Source of the DNA: CAVUEG01 sp963740525
GTDB taxonomy: Bacteria > Actinomycetota > Actinomycetes > Propionibacteriales > Nocardioidaceae
Length of the DNA: 64,000 bases
Direction: 5' to 3'
NCBI GenBank assembly: GCA_963740525.1
Contig: CAVUEG010000005.1
Coordinates: 1 to 64,000 of the forward strand
The position numbers and the translations under genes are program-made. Of this stretch, positions 35,120-44,406 are shown piece by piece. The number at the start of each line of letters is the position of its first letter. The stretch's first letter is position 1. The notes below the pieces were generated by a model. It was not told the origin of the DNA. It made no database searches and was given only the letters and a program-made list of their open reading frames with translations.

Positions 35120-36505
35120 CTAGTCGCCCCGGGGCCGCGTCATCGAGTCGACGTCCAGGGCCTCGTCCAGCTGTGCCTCGGTGAGGTCGCCGCGCTCGAC
35201 GTACCCCAGCGCCAGCACGGTCTCGCGGATCGTCTGGCCGTTCGCGAGCGCGGTCTTGGCGACCTTGGCCGCCTCCTCGTAACCCAGGTGCTTGTTCAGC
35301 GGGGTCACCACACTCGGTGACGACTCGGCGTAGGCACGCATCCGCTCCCCGTTGGCCGTGATCCCGCTGACGCAGCGGTCCGCGAGCAGCCGGCTCGCGT
35401 TGCCGAGCAGGCGGACCGACTCGAGCAGGTTGCGCGCCATGACGGGCATCATCACGTTCAGCTCGAAGTTGCCGCTTTGGCCGGCGATCGTGATCGCGGT
35501 GTCGTTGCCGATGACCTGGGCGCACACCATCAGCGTCGCCTCGGGGAGGACCGGGTTCACCTTGCCGGGCATGATGCTCGAGCCCGGCTGGAGGTCGGGC
35601 AGGTTGATCTCCGCCAGTCCCGTGGTCGGACCGCTGGCCATCCAGCGGAGGTCGTTGCAGATCTTGGTCAGGCTCACCGCCACCGTGCGCAGGTGCCCCG
35701 AGAGCTCCACCAGGGCGTCGCGGGCACCCTGGGCCTCGAAGTGGTCGGGCGCCTCGGTGAACGGCAGTCCGGTGCTGCGGGCGAGATCCGCGATGACGAG
35801 CGCGGCGAATCCCGGAGGGGTGTTGATGCCGGTGCCGACCGCGGTCCCACCGAGGGGTAGCTGGACCACGCGGGGCAGGGCGCCTTCGATGCGGTCGATG
35901 CCATTTCGGACCTGGACGGCGTAGCCCCCGAACTCCTGACCGAGCATGACCGGGGTCGCGTCCATCAGGTGCGTGCGGCCCGACTTCACGGTGTCGGCGA
36001 ACTCCGTGGCCTTCTCGCCGAGCGCGGACGCCAAACGGTCGAGGCCCGGGACCAGGTTGTTGACCGTGGCCGTCGCCGCGGCGACATGGATCGACGTCGG
36101 GAAGGTGTCGTTGCTCGACTGGCTGGCGTTGACGTGGTCGTTGGGGTGTACGTCGACGCCGTACGACGCGGCCAGGCTCGCCAGGACCTCGTTCATGTTC
36201 ATGTTCGAGGAGGTGCCGGACCCGGTCTGGAAGACGTCGACGGGGAACTGGTCGAGGTGCTCGGCCACCTCCTCGGCCGCGCGCCCGATCGCCTCCGCCC
36301 GCTCGGAGTCGAGGACGCCGAGCTCGGCGTTCACCCTGGCCGCGGCGCCCTTGACCCGTGCCATGGCGAGGATGTGCTCGTCCTCGAGGCGGGTGCCGCT
36401 GATCGGGAAGTTCTCGACCGCGCGCTGGGTCTGGGCCCTCCAGAGGGCGTCCCGGGGAACCTGGATCTCGCCCATGCTGTCGTGTTCGATGCGGTAGTCC
36501 GACAT
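35120..36505 (-). CDS. fumC: Fumarate hydratase, class II
   Basis: The TCA-cycle enzyme interconverting fumarate and malate; iron-independent homotetramer. It is 461 residues, normal length. Active-site segments are complete: TGSGTSSNMNMNEV, HPNDHVNASQSSNDTFPTSIHVA, KSGRTHLMDATPVMLGQEFGGYA and the superfamily signature GSSIMPGKVNPV. The position near glpX, DUF4245 and xseB matches mycobacteria, where fum and glpX are adjacent. A class I fumarase gene lies about 0.7 kb upstream on the same strand. Confidence 0.96.
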   Translation of the reverse strand: MSDYRIEHDSMGEIQVPRDALWRAQTQRAVENFPISGTRLEDEHILAMARVKGAAARVNAELGVLDSERAEAIGRAAEEVAEHLDQFPVDVFQTGSGTSSNMNMNEVLASLAASYGVDVHPNDHVNASQSSNDTFPTSIHVAAATATVNNLVPGLDRLASALGEKATEFADTVKSGRTHLMDATPVMLGQEFGGYAVQVRNGIDRIEGALPRVVQLPLGGTAVGTGINTPPGFAALVIADLARSTGLPFTEAPDHFEAQGARDALVELSGHLRTVAVSLTKICNDLRWMASGPTTGLAEINLPDLQPGSSIMPGKVNPVLPEATLMVCAQVIGNDTAITIAGQSGNFELNVMMPVMARNLLESVRLLGNASRLLADRCVSGITANGERMRAYAESSPSVVTPLNKHLGYEEAAKVAKTALANGQTIRETVLALGYVERGDLTEAQLDEALDVDSMTRPRGD

Positions 36506-36527
36506 GGTCGTGACCCTACGCCGACGC

Positions 36528-37229
36528 TCAGTGGGTGCGTCGGGACAGGTAGAGCAGGTACTCCTCGTCGCGGCCCTGGAGGTCGACGTCGTAGGCGAGG
36601 CGCTCGCAGTTGCCGAACACGTGGGTCATCCGCTCCTCCAGGGCGGGAGCGTCGTCGGCGGACCAGATGGCCACGGCACCGTCCGGCGCGAGCAGCTCAC
36701 GGAGCCGGGTCAGGAACGGGGCGGCGTACACGTCGGCGTTGTCGTCGTAGACCAGGTGGTCGGGACCGTTGTCCACGTCGAGCAGCACCAGGTCGTACTC
36801 GTGGCGGGCCTCGGACACAGCGACCCGGATGTCGGTGCTCACCACCGTGAGCCGCTCGTCTGCGAGGTACGACGGTCCGTGCGGGATCGTCCCGTCGCGC
36901 ATCCAGGCGACGACCGCGTCCTCGATCTCGACGACGTGCACCTCCTCGACGCGGGAGTCGGCCAGCACCTCGTGCACGGTGAAGCCGAGGCCGAGACCGC
37001 CGACGACCACCCGCCGGGGCGACGTCACCGCGGCGAGGGCGGTCGCGGCAAGACCTCGCTCGCTGGCGGTCTGCAGAGTGTCCATCACGAAGATCCCGTT
37101 GACACGCAGTTCCAGCACTCCCGGCGAGCCCTCGGGCCGGTCCGGCTCGACCCGCTCGCGTAGGACGATCTCGCCCCGATCCGACGTCGCTCGGGCGCGC
37201 TCGACGAACTCCACCCCCGTCTCGGCCAC
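36528..37229 (-). CDS. Spermidine synthase-like methyltransferase-fold protein
   Basis: A 233-residue Rossmann-fold protein resembling spermidine synthases. The nucleotide-binding stretch is RRVVVGGLGLGFTVHEVLADSRVEEVHVVEIEDAVVAWMRD. The acidic EYDLVLLDVDNGPDHLVYDDNADVYAAPFLTRLRELL follows, with the catalytic-region aspartate. It lacks the full length and tetramer-forming N-terminal domain of true spermidine synthases, so aminopropyl transfer is unproven. It sits between two fumarase genes, 22 bp from fumC and 2 bp after the class I gene, so co-transcription is likely. Confidence 0.8.
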   Translation of the reverse strand: MAETGVEFVERARATSDRGEIVLRERVEPDRPEGSPGVLELRVNGIFVMDTLQTASERGLAATALAAVTSPRRVVVGGLGLGFTVHEVLADSRVEEVHVVEIEDAVVAWMRDGTIPHGPSYLADERLTVVSTDIRVAVSEARHEYDLVLLDVDNGPDHLVYDDNADVYAAPFLTRLRELLAPDGAVAIWSADDAPALEERMTHVFGNCERLAYDVDLQGRDEEYLLYLSRRTH

Positions 37230-37231
37230 GG

Positions 37232-38920
37232 CTACTCGGCGGACCGGACGCGGATGCCGGTGATCGGGACGGTCACCGCGCCACCGGGGTCGGTGAAGAA
37301 GTCGTTGCCCTTGTCGTCGACGACCACGAAGGCGGGGAAGTCCTCGACCTCGATCTTCCAGACCGCCTCCATGCCGAGCTCGGCGTACTCCAGCACGTCC
37401 ACGGACTTGATGCAGTCCTGGGCGAGCCGGGCGGCGGGCCCACCGATCGAGCCGAGGTAGAAGCCGCCGTGCGCATGGCAGGCCTCGGTGACGACTTTGG
37501 ACCGGTTGCCCTTGGCCAGCATCACGAGCGACCCGCCCGCGGCCTGGAACTGTTCGACGTAGGAGTCCATGCGTCCGGCGGTGGTCGGGCCGAAGGATCC
37601 GGAGGCGTAGCCCTCGGGGGTCTTGGCCGGGCCGGCGTAGTAGACGGCGTGGTCGCGAAGGTACTGCGGCATCTCCTCGCCGGCGTCGAGACGCTCCTGG
37701 ATCTTGGCGTGGGCGATGTCGCGCGCCACGACCAGCGGTCCGCTCAGGGACAGCCGAGTCTTGACCGGATGCTTGGTCAGCTCAGCCCGGATCTCGTCCA
37801 TCGGCCGGTTGAGGTCGATGTGCACGACCTCTCCCTCGTCGAGGGCGGTCTCGGGCAGGTACGTCGCGGGGTCGGTCTCGAGCTGCTCGAGGAAGACTCC
37901 CTCGGCCGTGATCTTGCCCAGAGCCTGGCGATCGGCGGAGCAGGAGACCGCGATCGCCACCGGGCAGGACGCGCCGTGCCGGGGCAGGCGAACCACCCGG
38001 ACGTCGTGGCAGAAGTACTTGCCGCCGAACTGCGCGCCGATGCCGAAGGAGTTGGTCAGCTTGAAGACCTCCTCCTCGAGCTCGAGGTCGCGGAAGCCGT
38101 GGGCGGACGGGCTGCCCTCGGTGGGCAGGTTGTCGAGGTAGTGGGCCGAGGCGTACTTCGCGGTCTTCAGCGCGAACTCCGCCGAGGTGCCGCCGATCAC
38201 GACGGCGAGGTGGTACGGCGGGCAGGCAGCCGTACCGAGCGAGCGGATCTTCTCGTCGAGGAAGGCCAGCATCCGCTTCGGGTTCAGGACGGCCTTGGTC
38301 TCCTGGTAGAGGAACGACTTGTTGGCGGAGCCGCCTCCCTTGGCCATGAAGAGGAACTTGTACTCAGGCTTCCCCGACGTCTCGGGAGTGGAGTACACCT
38401 CGATCTGCGCGGGGAGGTTGGTGCCGGTGTTCTTCTCCTCCCACGTCGTCAGTGGTGCGAGCTGCGAGTAGCGCAGGTTGAGCCTGGTGTAGGCGTCGTA
38501 CACGCCCCGGCTGATCCACTCGGCGTCGTCGGCCCCGGTCAGCACACCCTCGGACTTCTTGCCCATCACGATCGCGGTGCCCGTGTCCTGGCACATCGGC
38601 AGCACGCCGCCGGCGGAGATGTTGACGTTCTTGAGCAGGTCGAGCGCCACGAACCGGTCGTTCCCCGAGGACTCGGGGTCGTCGATGATCCGGCGCAGCT
38701 GCGCGAGGTGCGCCGGCCGCAGGTAGTGGGCGATGTCGTGCATGGCCTCGGAGGTGAGCCGTTGGATCGCCTCGGGGGAGACCTTCAGGAACGTCCGCCC
38801 GTCGACCTCGAGGGTGGAGACGCCCTCGGTCGTGAGGAGCCGGTACGGCGTCTCGTCGGCGCCGATCGGCAGGAGGTCGGAGTAGCGGAATTCGGGCCCC
38901 GGGTCCAGGTCGTTGCTCAC
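37232..38920 (-). CDS. Fumarate hydratase, class I (4Fe-4S)
   Basis: A 562-residue, oxygen-sensitive iron-sulfur fumarase with the alpha and beta halves fused, as in E. coli FumA/FumB. The N-terminal domain holds cluster cysteines in GVLPMCQDTGTA (Cys-110) and LGTAACPPYHLAVVIGGTSAE (Cys-233), and a third in the GASCPVAIAVSCSADR segment (residues 316-330). The C-terminal domain starts about residue 370; its GPTTAGRMDSY motif is the usual substrate-binding stretch. Having both class I and class II enzymes within 4 kb suggests use under different iron or oxygen conditions. Confidence 0.95.
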   Translation of the reverse strand: MSNDLDPGPEFRYSDLLPIGADETPYRLLTTEGVSTLEVDGRTFLKVSPEAIQRLTSEAMHDIAHYLRPAHLAQLRRIIDDPESSGNDRFVALDLLKNVNISAGGVLPMCQDTGTAIVMGKKSEGVLTGADDAEWISRGVYDAYTRLNLRYSQLAPLTTWEEKNTGTNLPAQIEVYSTPETSGKPEYKFLFMAKGGGSANKSFLYQETKAVLNPKRMLAFLDEKIRSLGTAACPPYHLAVVIGGTSAEFALKTAKYASAHYLDNLPTEGSPSAHGFRDLELEEEVFKLTNSFGIGAQFGGKYFCHDVRVVRLPRHGASCPVAIAVSCSADRQALGKITAEGVFLEQLETDPATYLPETALDEGEVVHIDLNRPMDEIRAELTKHPVKTRLSLSGPLVVARDIAHAKIQERLDAGEEMPQYLRDHAVYYAGPAKTPEGYASGSFGPTTAGRMDSYVEQFQAAGGSLVMLAKGNRSKVVTEACHAHGGFYLGSIGGPAARLAQDCIKSVDVLEYAELGMEAVWKIEVEDFPAFVVVDDKGNDFFTDPGGAVTVPITGIRVRSAE

Positions 38921-38930
38921 GGTGTCGAGC

Positions 38931-38994
38931 CTAGTGGACCCGCAAGCGCGACAAGGGACGGCCGGGGCTGTTGCCGGGCGGGCCCTTCCACTAG
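38931..38994. repeat. Widely spaced inverted repeat between fumarase and importer genes
   Basis: CTAGTGG (38931-38937) and CCACTAG (38988-38994) are perfect inverted copies about 50 bp apart, in the 148-bp divergent region. A TTGCCG (38971) precedes the right arm on the plus strand. They may bind one regulator or form a long weak hairpin. No other feature was recognised in this gap. Confidence 0.35.
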
Positions 38995-39068
38995 CGTTAC
39001 TGCCCGGTCACCAGCTCGATCTCGGCGTCCGCGCTGGCCCGTTTGCCGTCATCGAGTTGGAGGATCAA

Positions 39069-40184
39069 GTGAAACGCACGAATCTGCTCAGACTGACTCT
39101 GGGTGCCGCCCTCACGGTGTCCGCGCTGGCCGCCTGCTCGCCGCCTGCCAGCGACACCGGGAGCGACACCAAGGCCGCCTCAGCCACCTCCGCCGACGAC
39201 CTGGGTGGGATGGACGCCCTCGTGAAGGCCGCGGAGGCAGAGGGTCAGCTCAACGTGATCGCTCTTCCCCCCGACTGGGCGAACTACGGCAACATCATCA
39301 AGGCCTTCGAGGCCAAGTACGACATCACGATCAAGTCGGCCCAGCCCGACGGCGCCAGCCAGGACGAGATCAACGCTGCCGACCAGCTCAAGGGCACCAG
39401 CCGCGCACCCGACGTGTTCGACCTGAGCCAGTCCGTCGCGCTCGCCAACACCGACATGTTCGCGCCGTACCAAGTGGCGACCTTCGGCGACATCGCCGAC
39501 GAGTTCAAGGACCCGAAGGGGCTCTGGGTCAACGACTACGGCGGCTACATGGCCATCGGCTACGACTCCAGCAAGGTGCCGGACGTGACCAGCCTCGACG
39601 ACCTGCTCGGCCCCGACTTCCGCGGCAAGGTGGCCTTGAACGGCAACCCGACCGAGGCCGGCGCAGCGTTCGCCGGAGTCATGATGGCCTCGCTCGCCAA
39701 CGGCGGCTCCGCCGACGACATCGGTCCCGGCGTCGACTTCTTCGGCAAGGTGAAGGATGCCGGCAACCTGCTGCCGGTCGACCCGACGTCGGCGACGATC
39801 GAGTCCGGACAGACGCCCGTTGTCATCGACTGGGACTACCTCAACGCAGCCGAGTCCGCCAAGCTGCCGTCCTGGAAGGTCGTGGTCCCCGACAACGCGG
39901 TCGTGGCCGGCTACTACTTCCAGGCCATCAACGCGGACGCGCCGCACCCAGCGGCTGCCCGTCTCTGGGAGGAGTTCCTCTACTCCGACGAGGGCCAGAA
40001 CCTCTGGCTCGCCGGTGGTGCCCGACCGATCCGCGCGGATGCGATGGTCAAGGCCGGCACGATCGACAAGGCGGCGTACGAAGCGCTGCCCGCCGTCAAC
40101 GGTGACGCGGTGAACCTGACCGCGGCACAGACCGAGAAGGCGGCGGCGTACCTCTCCACCAACTGGGCGAAGGTCGTCGGCTGA
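39069..40184 (+). CDS. ABC transporter substrate-binding lipoprotein (PotD/iron/phosphonate type)
   Basis: A 371-residue solute-binding lipoprotein: signal peptide with lipobox LAAC (Cys-23), then an alanine- and threonine-rich linker. The fold segments GQLNVIALPPDWANYGNIIKAFEAKYDI, DVFDLSQSVALANTDMFAPY and VPDVTSLDDLLGPDFRGKVALNGNPTEAGAAF resemble the family 1 binding proteins of spermidine/putrescine, iron(III) and 2-aminoethylphosphonate importers. The ligand is unknown. The GTG start at 39069 follows GGAGG with a 5-bp spacer. It is first of a complete four-gene importer. Confidence 0.9.
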   Translation: MKRTNLLRLTLGAALTVSALAACSPPASDTGSDTKAASATSADDLGGMDALVKAAEAEGQLNVIALPPDWANYGNIIKAFEAKYDITIKSAQPDGASQDEINAADQLKGTSRAPDVFDLSQSVALANTDMFAPYQVATFGDIADEFKDPKGLWVNDYGGYMAIGYDSSKVPDVTSLDDLLGPDFRGKVALNGNPTEAGAAFAGVMMASLANGGSADDIGPGVDFFGKVKDAGNLLPVDPTSATIESGQTPVVIDWDYLNAAESAKLPSWKVVVPDNAVVAGYYFQAINADAPHPAAARLWEEFLYSDEGQNLWLAGGARPIRADAMVKAGTIDKAAYEALPAVNGDAVNLTAAQTEKAAAYLSTNWAKVVG

Positions 40185-40213
40185 CCCATGGCCGACCTCC
40201 TCGGTGGCCCGGC

Positions 40214-41065
40214 GTGAGCCGCCTCGCGCGGCTCACGCCGGCCATCGCGCTGCTGCCGTTCCTGGTCTACATCACGATCTTCCTGGTCGTCCCCACCGTG
40301 ACCGTCGTCATCGGCGCCTTCCAGGAGAACGGGCACTTCACGCTCGGGAACCTGGGTGCGCTGACCGAGGGTGCGGCGCTGACGGCGCTCTACCACTCGG
40401 TGGTGCTCTCGGCGAGCACGGCGGTCATCGGCGGCGTCTTCGGCGCCCTGCTCACCTACCTCGTCGTCACCAGCCCGCCGACGAGCGTCTTCCGGCGGGT
40501 CGTCACGTCGGTGTGCGGCGTGCTCGCGCAGTTCGGCGGGGTCACCCTGGCGTTCGCGTTCATCGCCACCCTGGGCTTCAGCGGGGTGGTCACCGAATTG
40601 CTGCGCTCCGTGGCCGGCATCGACATCTTCGGGTCGGGCTGGCTGTTCGCGCTTCCCGGGCTGATCCTCGTCTACACCTACTTCCAGATCCCCCTGATGG
40701 TCATCGTGTTCCTGCCGGCGCTCCAGGGGCTCCGGCCACAGTGGCGCGAGGCTGCGGTGAGCCTCGGAGCGACCGGCTGGCAGTACTGGACCCGGGTCGC
40801 GATCCCGATGCTCCGCCCGGCCTTCCTCGGCGCGATGCTCCTGCTCTTCGCCAACGCCTTCGCGGCATACGCGACGGCGGCCGCACTCGTCAGCCAGGGC
40901 AACCCGATCCTTCCGCTGCTGATCCGCTCCGGCCTGACCAGTGAGATCCTGCTCGGCCGACAGAACCTCGCCTTCGCGCTGGGCTTCGAGATGATCCTGG
41001 TCGTGGCCGTCGTGATGAGCCTCTACGCCCTGCTGATCCGGCGTACGGCGAGGTGGCTGCAGTGA
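40214..41065 (+). CDS. ABC transporter permease (PotB-like)
   Basis: A 283-residue membrane subunit with six predicted helices starting LTPAIALLPFLVYITIFLVVPTVTVV. The EAA loop LRPQWREAAVSLGATGWQYWTRVAIPMLRPAF is of the polyamine/iron-importer type. It lies 29 bp after the binding-protein gene and its stop overlaps the GTG of the second permease. Confidence 0.92.
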   Translation: MSRLARLTPAIALLPFLVYITIFLVVPTVTVVIGAFQENGHFTLGNLGALTEGAALTALYHSVVLSASTAVIGGVFGALLTYLVVTSPPTSVFRRVVTSVCGVLAQFGGVTLAFAFIATLGFSGVVTELLRSVAGIDIFGSGWLFALPGLILVYTYFQIPLMVIVFLPALQGLRPQWREAAVSLGATGWQYWTRVAIPMLRPAFLGAMLLLFANAFAAYATAAALVSQGNPILPLLIRSGLTSEILLGRQNLAFALGFEMILVVAVVMSLYALLIRRTARWLQ

Positions 41066-41841
41066 GGACCTCGAGCGGTTGGCGGCTGGCCCGGGTGCTC
41101 ATGCTGGTCGGCTTCGGCGGCTTCTTCGTGATCCCACTGCTGTCCATGCTGGACTTCAGCACCCGGCAGCTCGGCGGGGGCCGGACCGGGACGGCCTGGG
41201 CCAACCTGGTGCGCGACCCGACGCTCTCCTCGGCGATCGTCACGTCGTTCCTGCTCGCGTTGTTCACCGTGGTGCTGATGCTGCTGCTCCTGGTGCCGAC
41301 GATGATCTGGGTGCGGCTGCGGGTCCCGCGGGCGAGCCGGATGATCGAGTTCCTCTGCCTGTTGCCGCTGACCATCCCCGCCCTGGTGATCGTCGTGGGG
41401 GTCTCGAACGTCTACGCGTGGGTGACCTACATCTTCGGCGACTCGGCACTGACTCTGACCTTCGCCTACGTGGTGCTCGTGCTGCCGTACTCCTACCGTG
41501 CGATCGACGCCGCTCTGTCGTCGATCAACGCGGTGACCCTCTCGGAGGCAGCCCGTTCGCTCGGCGCCGGCTGGCCCACGGTCATCGTCCGGATCGTGAT
41601 TCCGAACATCTGGTCCGGGGTGCTGTCGGCGGCGTTCATCTCGGTCGCCCTGGTGCTGGGGGAGTACGTCTTCGCCTCGCTGCTGCACTTCGACACCCTG
41701 CCCGTGGTGATCGCGCTGCTCGGCAAGAGCGACGCGCCGACCTCCGTTGCCGCCTCGCTGGCCGCCATGGTCTTCGCGACCATGCTCCTGCTCTCGCTCT
41801 CGTTCGTCGGCCGCAGACGCCACGACGCGGAAGGAACCTAG
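41062..41841 (+). CDS. ABC transporter permease (PotC-like)
   Basis: A 259-residue membrane subunit with six helices. The EAA loop is TLSEAARSLGAGWPTVIVRIVIPNIWSGVLSAAFISVALVLGEY. The GTG at 41062 overlaps the upstream stop (GTGA); an in-frame GTG at 41053 is less likely. The stop TAG shares a base with the ATPase GTG at 41841. It forms the heterodimeric channel with the preceding permease. Confidence 0.92.
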   Translation: MRTSSGWRLARVLMLVGFGGFFVIPLLSMLDFSTRQLGGGRTGTAWANLVRDPTLSSAIVTSFLLALFTVVLMLLLLVPTMIWVRLRVPRASRMIEFLCLLPLTIPALVIVVGVSNVYAWVTYIFGDSALTLTFAYVVLVLPYSYRAIDAALSSINAVTLSEAARSLGAGWPTVIVRIVIPNIWSGVLSAAFISVALVLGEYVFASLLHFDTLPVVIALLGKSDAPTSVAASLAAMVFATMLLLSLSFVGRRRHDAEGT

Positions 41842-42911
41842 TGACGACCACTGACCAGAACGGCCCCGGAGTCTCGGTCTCGCTCGAAGGGCTGCGCCGT
41901 ACCTACGCCGGGGTGCACGCCCTCGACGGGCTGGACCTCGAACTCGCACCGGGCGAGCTGGTGGCCCTGCTCGGGCCGTCGGGCTGCGGCAAGACGACCG
42001 CGATGCGGATCCTGGCCGGCCTCGAGCAGGCGGACGCGGGGACGGTCCGGGTGGCAGGGAAGGACCTCACCCACGTCCCGGCGAACAAGCGGGACATGGG
42101 GATGGTCTTCCAGTCCTACAGCATCTTCCCGCACATGACCGTCACCGAGAACGTGAGCTTCGGGCTGAAGCTGCGAGGCCAGGAACGACAGAAGCGGGAC
42201 GCCCGCGCACAGGAGATGCTCGAGCTCGTCGGCCTCTCCACCCAGCAGCATCGCTACGCCCACCAGCTCTCCGGTGGTCAGCAGCAGCGGGTCGCGTTGG
42301 CCCGCGCCCTGGCCATCGAGCCGGCCGTGCTGTTGCTCGACGAGCCGCTGTCGGCACTCGACGCGAAGGTGCGGACCCAGCTGCGGGACGAGATCCGCCG
42401 GATCCAGCTGGAGGTCGGGACCACCACGCTCTTCGTCACCCACGACCAGGAGGAGGCGCTGGCGATCGCCGACCGGGTGGGTGTGATGCGCGCCGGCACC
42501 CTGGACCAGATCGCCGCTCCGATGGACCTGTACTCCCAGCCCGCCACCCGGTTCGTCGCCGAGTTCGTCGGGCTCACCAACCCGCTGCGGGCGAGCGTGG
42601 ACGGCGGCGAGGTGACGGTGCTGGGCACCCGCGTACCCGTGCTGGAGGGGTCGGTCTCGGCCGGCGCCGGCCAGGCTCTCGTGCGGCCGGAGGCGGTGAC
42701 GGTGGAACAGGACGACGACGGCAACGCCGTGGTCCTCACCCTCGCCTTCCTGGGCCCGGTCACCCGAGTGCACTGTCGCCTCGACGACGGCCAGCTGGCG
42801 ATGGCGCAGGTGCCCAGCGCGGTCGCGGAGGGCCTCTCGGTGCACAGCCGGGTGCGGGTCGGCGTCTCGCCGAACCCGGTGCTCGTCGTCCCCGAAGGTG
42901 ACACTGCGTGA
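41841..42911 (+). CDS. ABC transporter ATP-binding protein (PotA/FbpC-like)
   Basis: A 356-residue ATPase with Walker A GPSGCGKTT (residues 45-53), Q-loop VFQSYSIFPHMT, signature LSGGQQQR (143-150), Walker B VLLLDEPLSALD and a C-terminal TOBE domain (about 270-356). The CGKTT form and TOBE domain are usual for polyamine, iron and phosphonate importers. The GTG start shares one base with the upstream stop. With the binding protein and two permeases it completes the importer. Confidence 0.94.
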   Translation: MTTTDQNGPGVSVSLEGLRRTYAGVHALDGLDLELAPGELVALLGPSGCGKTTAMRILAGLEQADAGTVRVAGKDLTHVPANKRDMGMVFQSYSIFPHMTVTENVSFGLKLRGQERQKRDARAQEMLELVGLSTQQHRYAHQLSGGQQQRVALARALAIEPAVLLLDEPLSALDAKVRTQLRDEIRRIQLEVGTTTLFVTHDQEEALAIADRVGVMRAGTLDQIAAPMDLYSQPATRFVAEFVGLTNPLRASVDGGEVTVLGTRVPVLEGSVSAGAGQALVRPEAVTVEQDDDGNAVVLTLAFLGPVTRVHCRLDDGQLAMAQVPSAVAEGLSVHSRVRVGVSPNPVLVVPEGDTA

Positions 42912-42932
42912 GCCGCACGCGAGACTGACAGC

Positions 42933-44381
42933 ATGCAGCAGCTGACCGCCCTCGACGCCCAGTTCCTCAACGTCGAGTCGCCGACGACCACGGGCCACGT
43001 GGGAAGCCTGATCGTCGTCGACCCGCCGTCCGAGGGCTGGGGTCTCGACGACGTCCGCCGGGTACTGGAGCCGCGGCTGCACCTGGCCGCACCGTTCCGT
43101 CAGCGCCTCGCCGAGGTCCCGCTCGGGCTCGGGCGCCCCTACTGGGTCGACGACCCTCACTTCGACATCGAGTTCCACCTGCGCGAGCTCGCGCTCCCCT
43201 CGCCCGGCAGCGACGAGCAGCTCGGCGAGCAGGTGGCCCGGATCCACGCGCGCCCGCTGGACCGCACCCGCCCGCTCTGGGAGGCCTACGTCATCACCGG
43301 GCTGGAGGGTGGTCGGGCGGCGTTCTACTCCAAGATCCACCATGCCGCCATCGACGGAGTCTCCGGAGCCGAGATCCTGGAGACCATCCTCGACATCACC
43401 GAGGAGCCGCGGGTCGTCGAGCCGGAGGACGACCAGTTCACCCCGTCGAGGCTGCCGAACACCCTTCGGCTGCTGGGCGGCGGGCTTGCCTCGATGGCGC
43501 TGAATCCGCTCGAGATCGCCTTGAAGGTGCCCAAGCAGCTGCCCTACCTGGCCTCACTGCCGGGGGCCACGAACTTCCCCGGAGCCCAGCTGCTCAGCGG
43601 CGCGGCCGAGACCGTGGGCAAGGTGCTCGGGCAGGCCCCCGCGCCGCGACCGCGTGCCATTCACGCTCCACGCACGATCCTCAACGGCACGATCACCGCC
43701 CATCGGCGGTTCGCGTTCGGGTCGGTGCCCATGGAGCAGGTGAAGCTCGTCAAGAACCACTTCGCGATGACCGTCAACGACGTGGTGATGGCGTTGACCG
43801 CTGCCGCCCTTCGCTCGTGGTTGCTGGACCACGACGGGCTTCCCGGGACCCCGCTGGTGGCTGCGGTGCCGGTCTCGGTGCGCAGTGACGACCAGCGCGG
43901 CGACCTGGGCAACCAGGTCTCGGTGATGACCGCGCAGCTGCCCACCCACCTCTCGGACCCGGTCGAGCGGCTGGAGTTCATGCGCGAGTCCATGAACGAG
44001 GCCAAGGAGACGTTCGAGGCCGTTCCCGCGGGCATCCTGCAGGACCTGTCCACGGTGATCCCGACGGCGCTGAACGGGCAGGCCGCGCGGGCGCTGTTCC
44101 GGCTCGCCGCGCTCCAGGGCGTGATGTTCAACCTGTTCGTCAGCAACGTGCCGGGTCCGCAGGTCCCGCTGTACGTCGGCGGCGCGCGGGTGCTGGGGAT
44201 CTACCCGGTCTCGGCGGTCACCGACCTGACCGGCGGACTCAACATCACCCTGTTCTCCTACGACGGCGCGCTGGACTTCGGGCTGATCGCGGCCCGGGAG
44301 ATGGTGCCCGACGTGTGGCGCCTGATCGGCTACCTGCACGACGCCATGGACGAGATGGTGGCGCTGGTCCCCGCTGGATGA
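42933..44381 (+). CDS. Wax ester synthase / diacylglycerol acyltransferase (WS/DGAT)
   Basis: Makes triacylglycerol or wax esters by acyl transfer from acyl-CoA, forming storage lipid. It is 482 residues. The condensing motif HHxxxDG is present as HHAAIDG (His-136, His-137, Asp-141), and the C-terminal half has NDVVMALTAAALRSWL and LFVSNVPGPQVPLYVGG, both family hallmarks. Storage-lipid genes of this kind are widespread in Actinobacteria. The ATG is 22 bp after the ABC importer operon, so read-through is possible. A hairpin at 44388 separates it from the convergent hydrolase. Confidence 0.93.
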   Translation: MQQLTALDAQFLNVESPTTTGHVGSLIVVDPPSEGWGLDDVRRVLEPRLHLAAPFRQRLAEVPLGLGRPYWVDDPHFDIEFHLRELALPSPGSDEQLGEQVARIHARPLDRTRPLWEAYVITGLEGGRAAFYSKIHHAAIDGVSGAEILETILDITEEPRVVEPEDDQFTPSRLPNTLRLLGGGLASMALNPLEIALKVPKQLPYLASLPGATNFPGAQLLSGAAETVGKVLGQAPAPRPRAIHAPRTILNGTITAHRRFAFGSVPMEQVKLVKNHFAMTVNDVVMALTAAALRSWLLDHDGLPGTPLVAAVPVSVRSDDQRGDLGNQVSVMTAQLPTHLSDPVERLEFMRESMNEAKETFEAVPAGILQDLSTVIPTALNGQAARALFRLAALQGVMFNLFVSNVPGPQVPLYVGGARVLGIYPVSAVTDLTGGLNITLFSYDGALDFGLIAAREMVPDVWRLIGYLHDAMDEMVALVPAG

Positions 44382-44387
44382 TCCTGG

Positions 44388-44406
44388 CTGACCCGGGCTG
44401 GGTCAG
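44388..44406. terminator. Bidirectional hairpin between WS/DGAT and hydrolase genes
   Basis: CTGACCC and GGGTCAG form a perfect 7-bp stem with a GGGCT loop in the 21-bp gap between convergent stops. The right arm overlaps the stop codon of the minus-strand hydrolase. No T-run. Confidence 0.6.

Noticed and set aside
36528..37229. True spermidine synthase (speE)
   Set aside because: The Rossmann core is present but the N-terminal domain is short and no other polyamine genes are linked; kept as spermidine-synthase-like.
37469..40105. 878-codon plus-strand frame antisense to the class I fumarase
   Set aside because: Composite shadow frame; fumarase motifs on the minus strand and the binding-protein frame account for the region.
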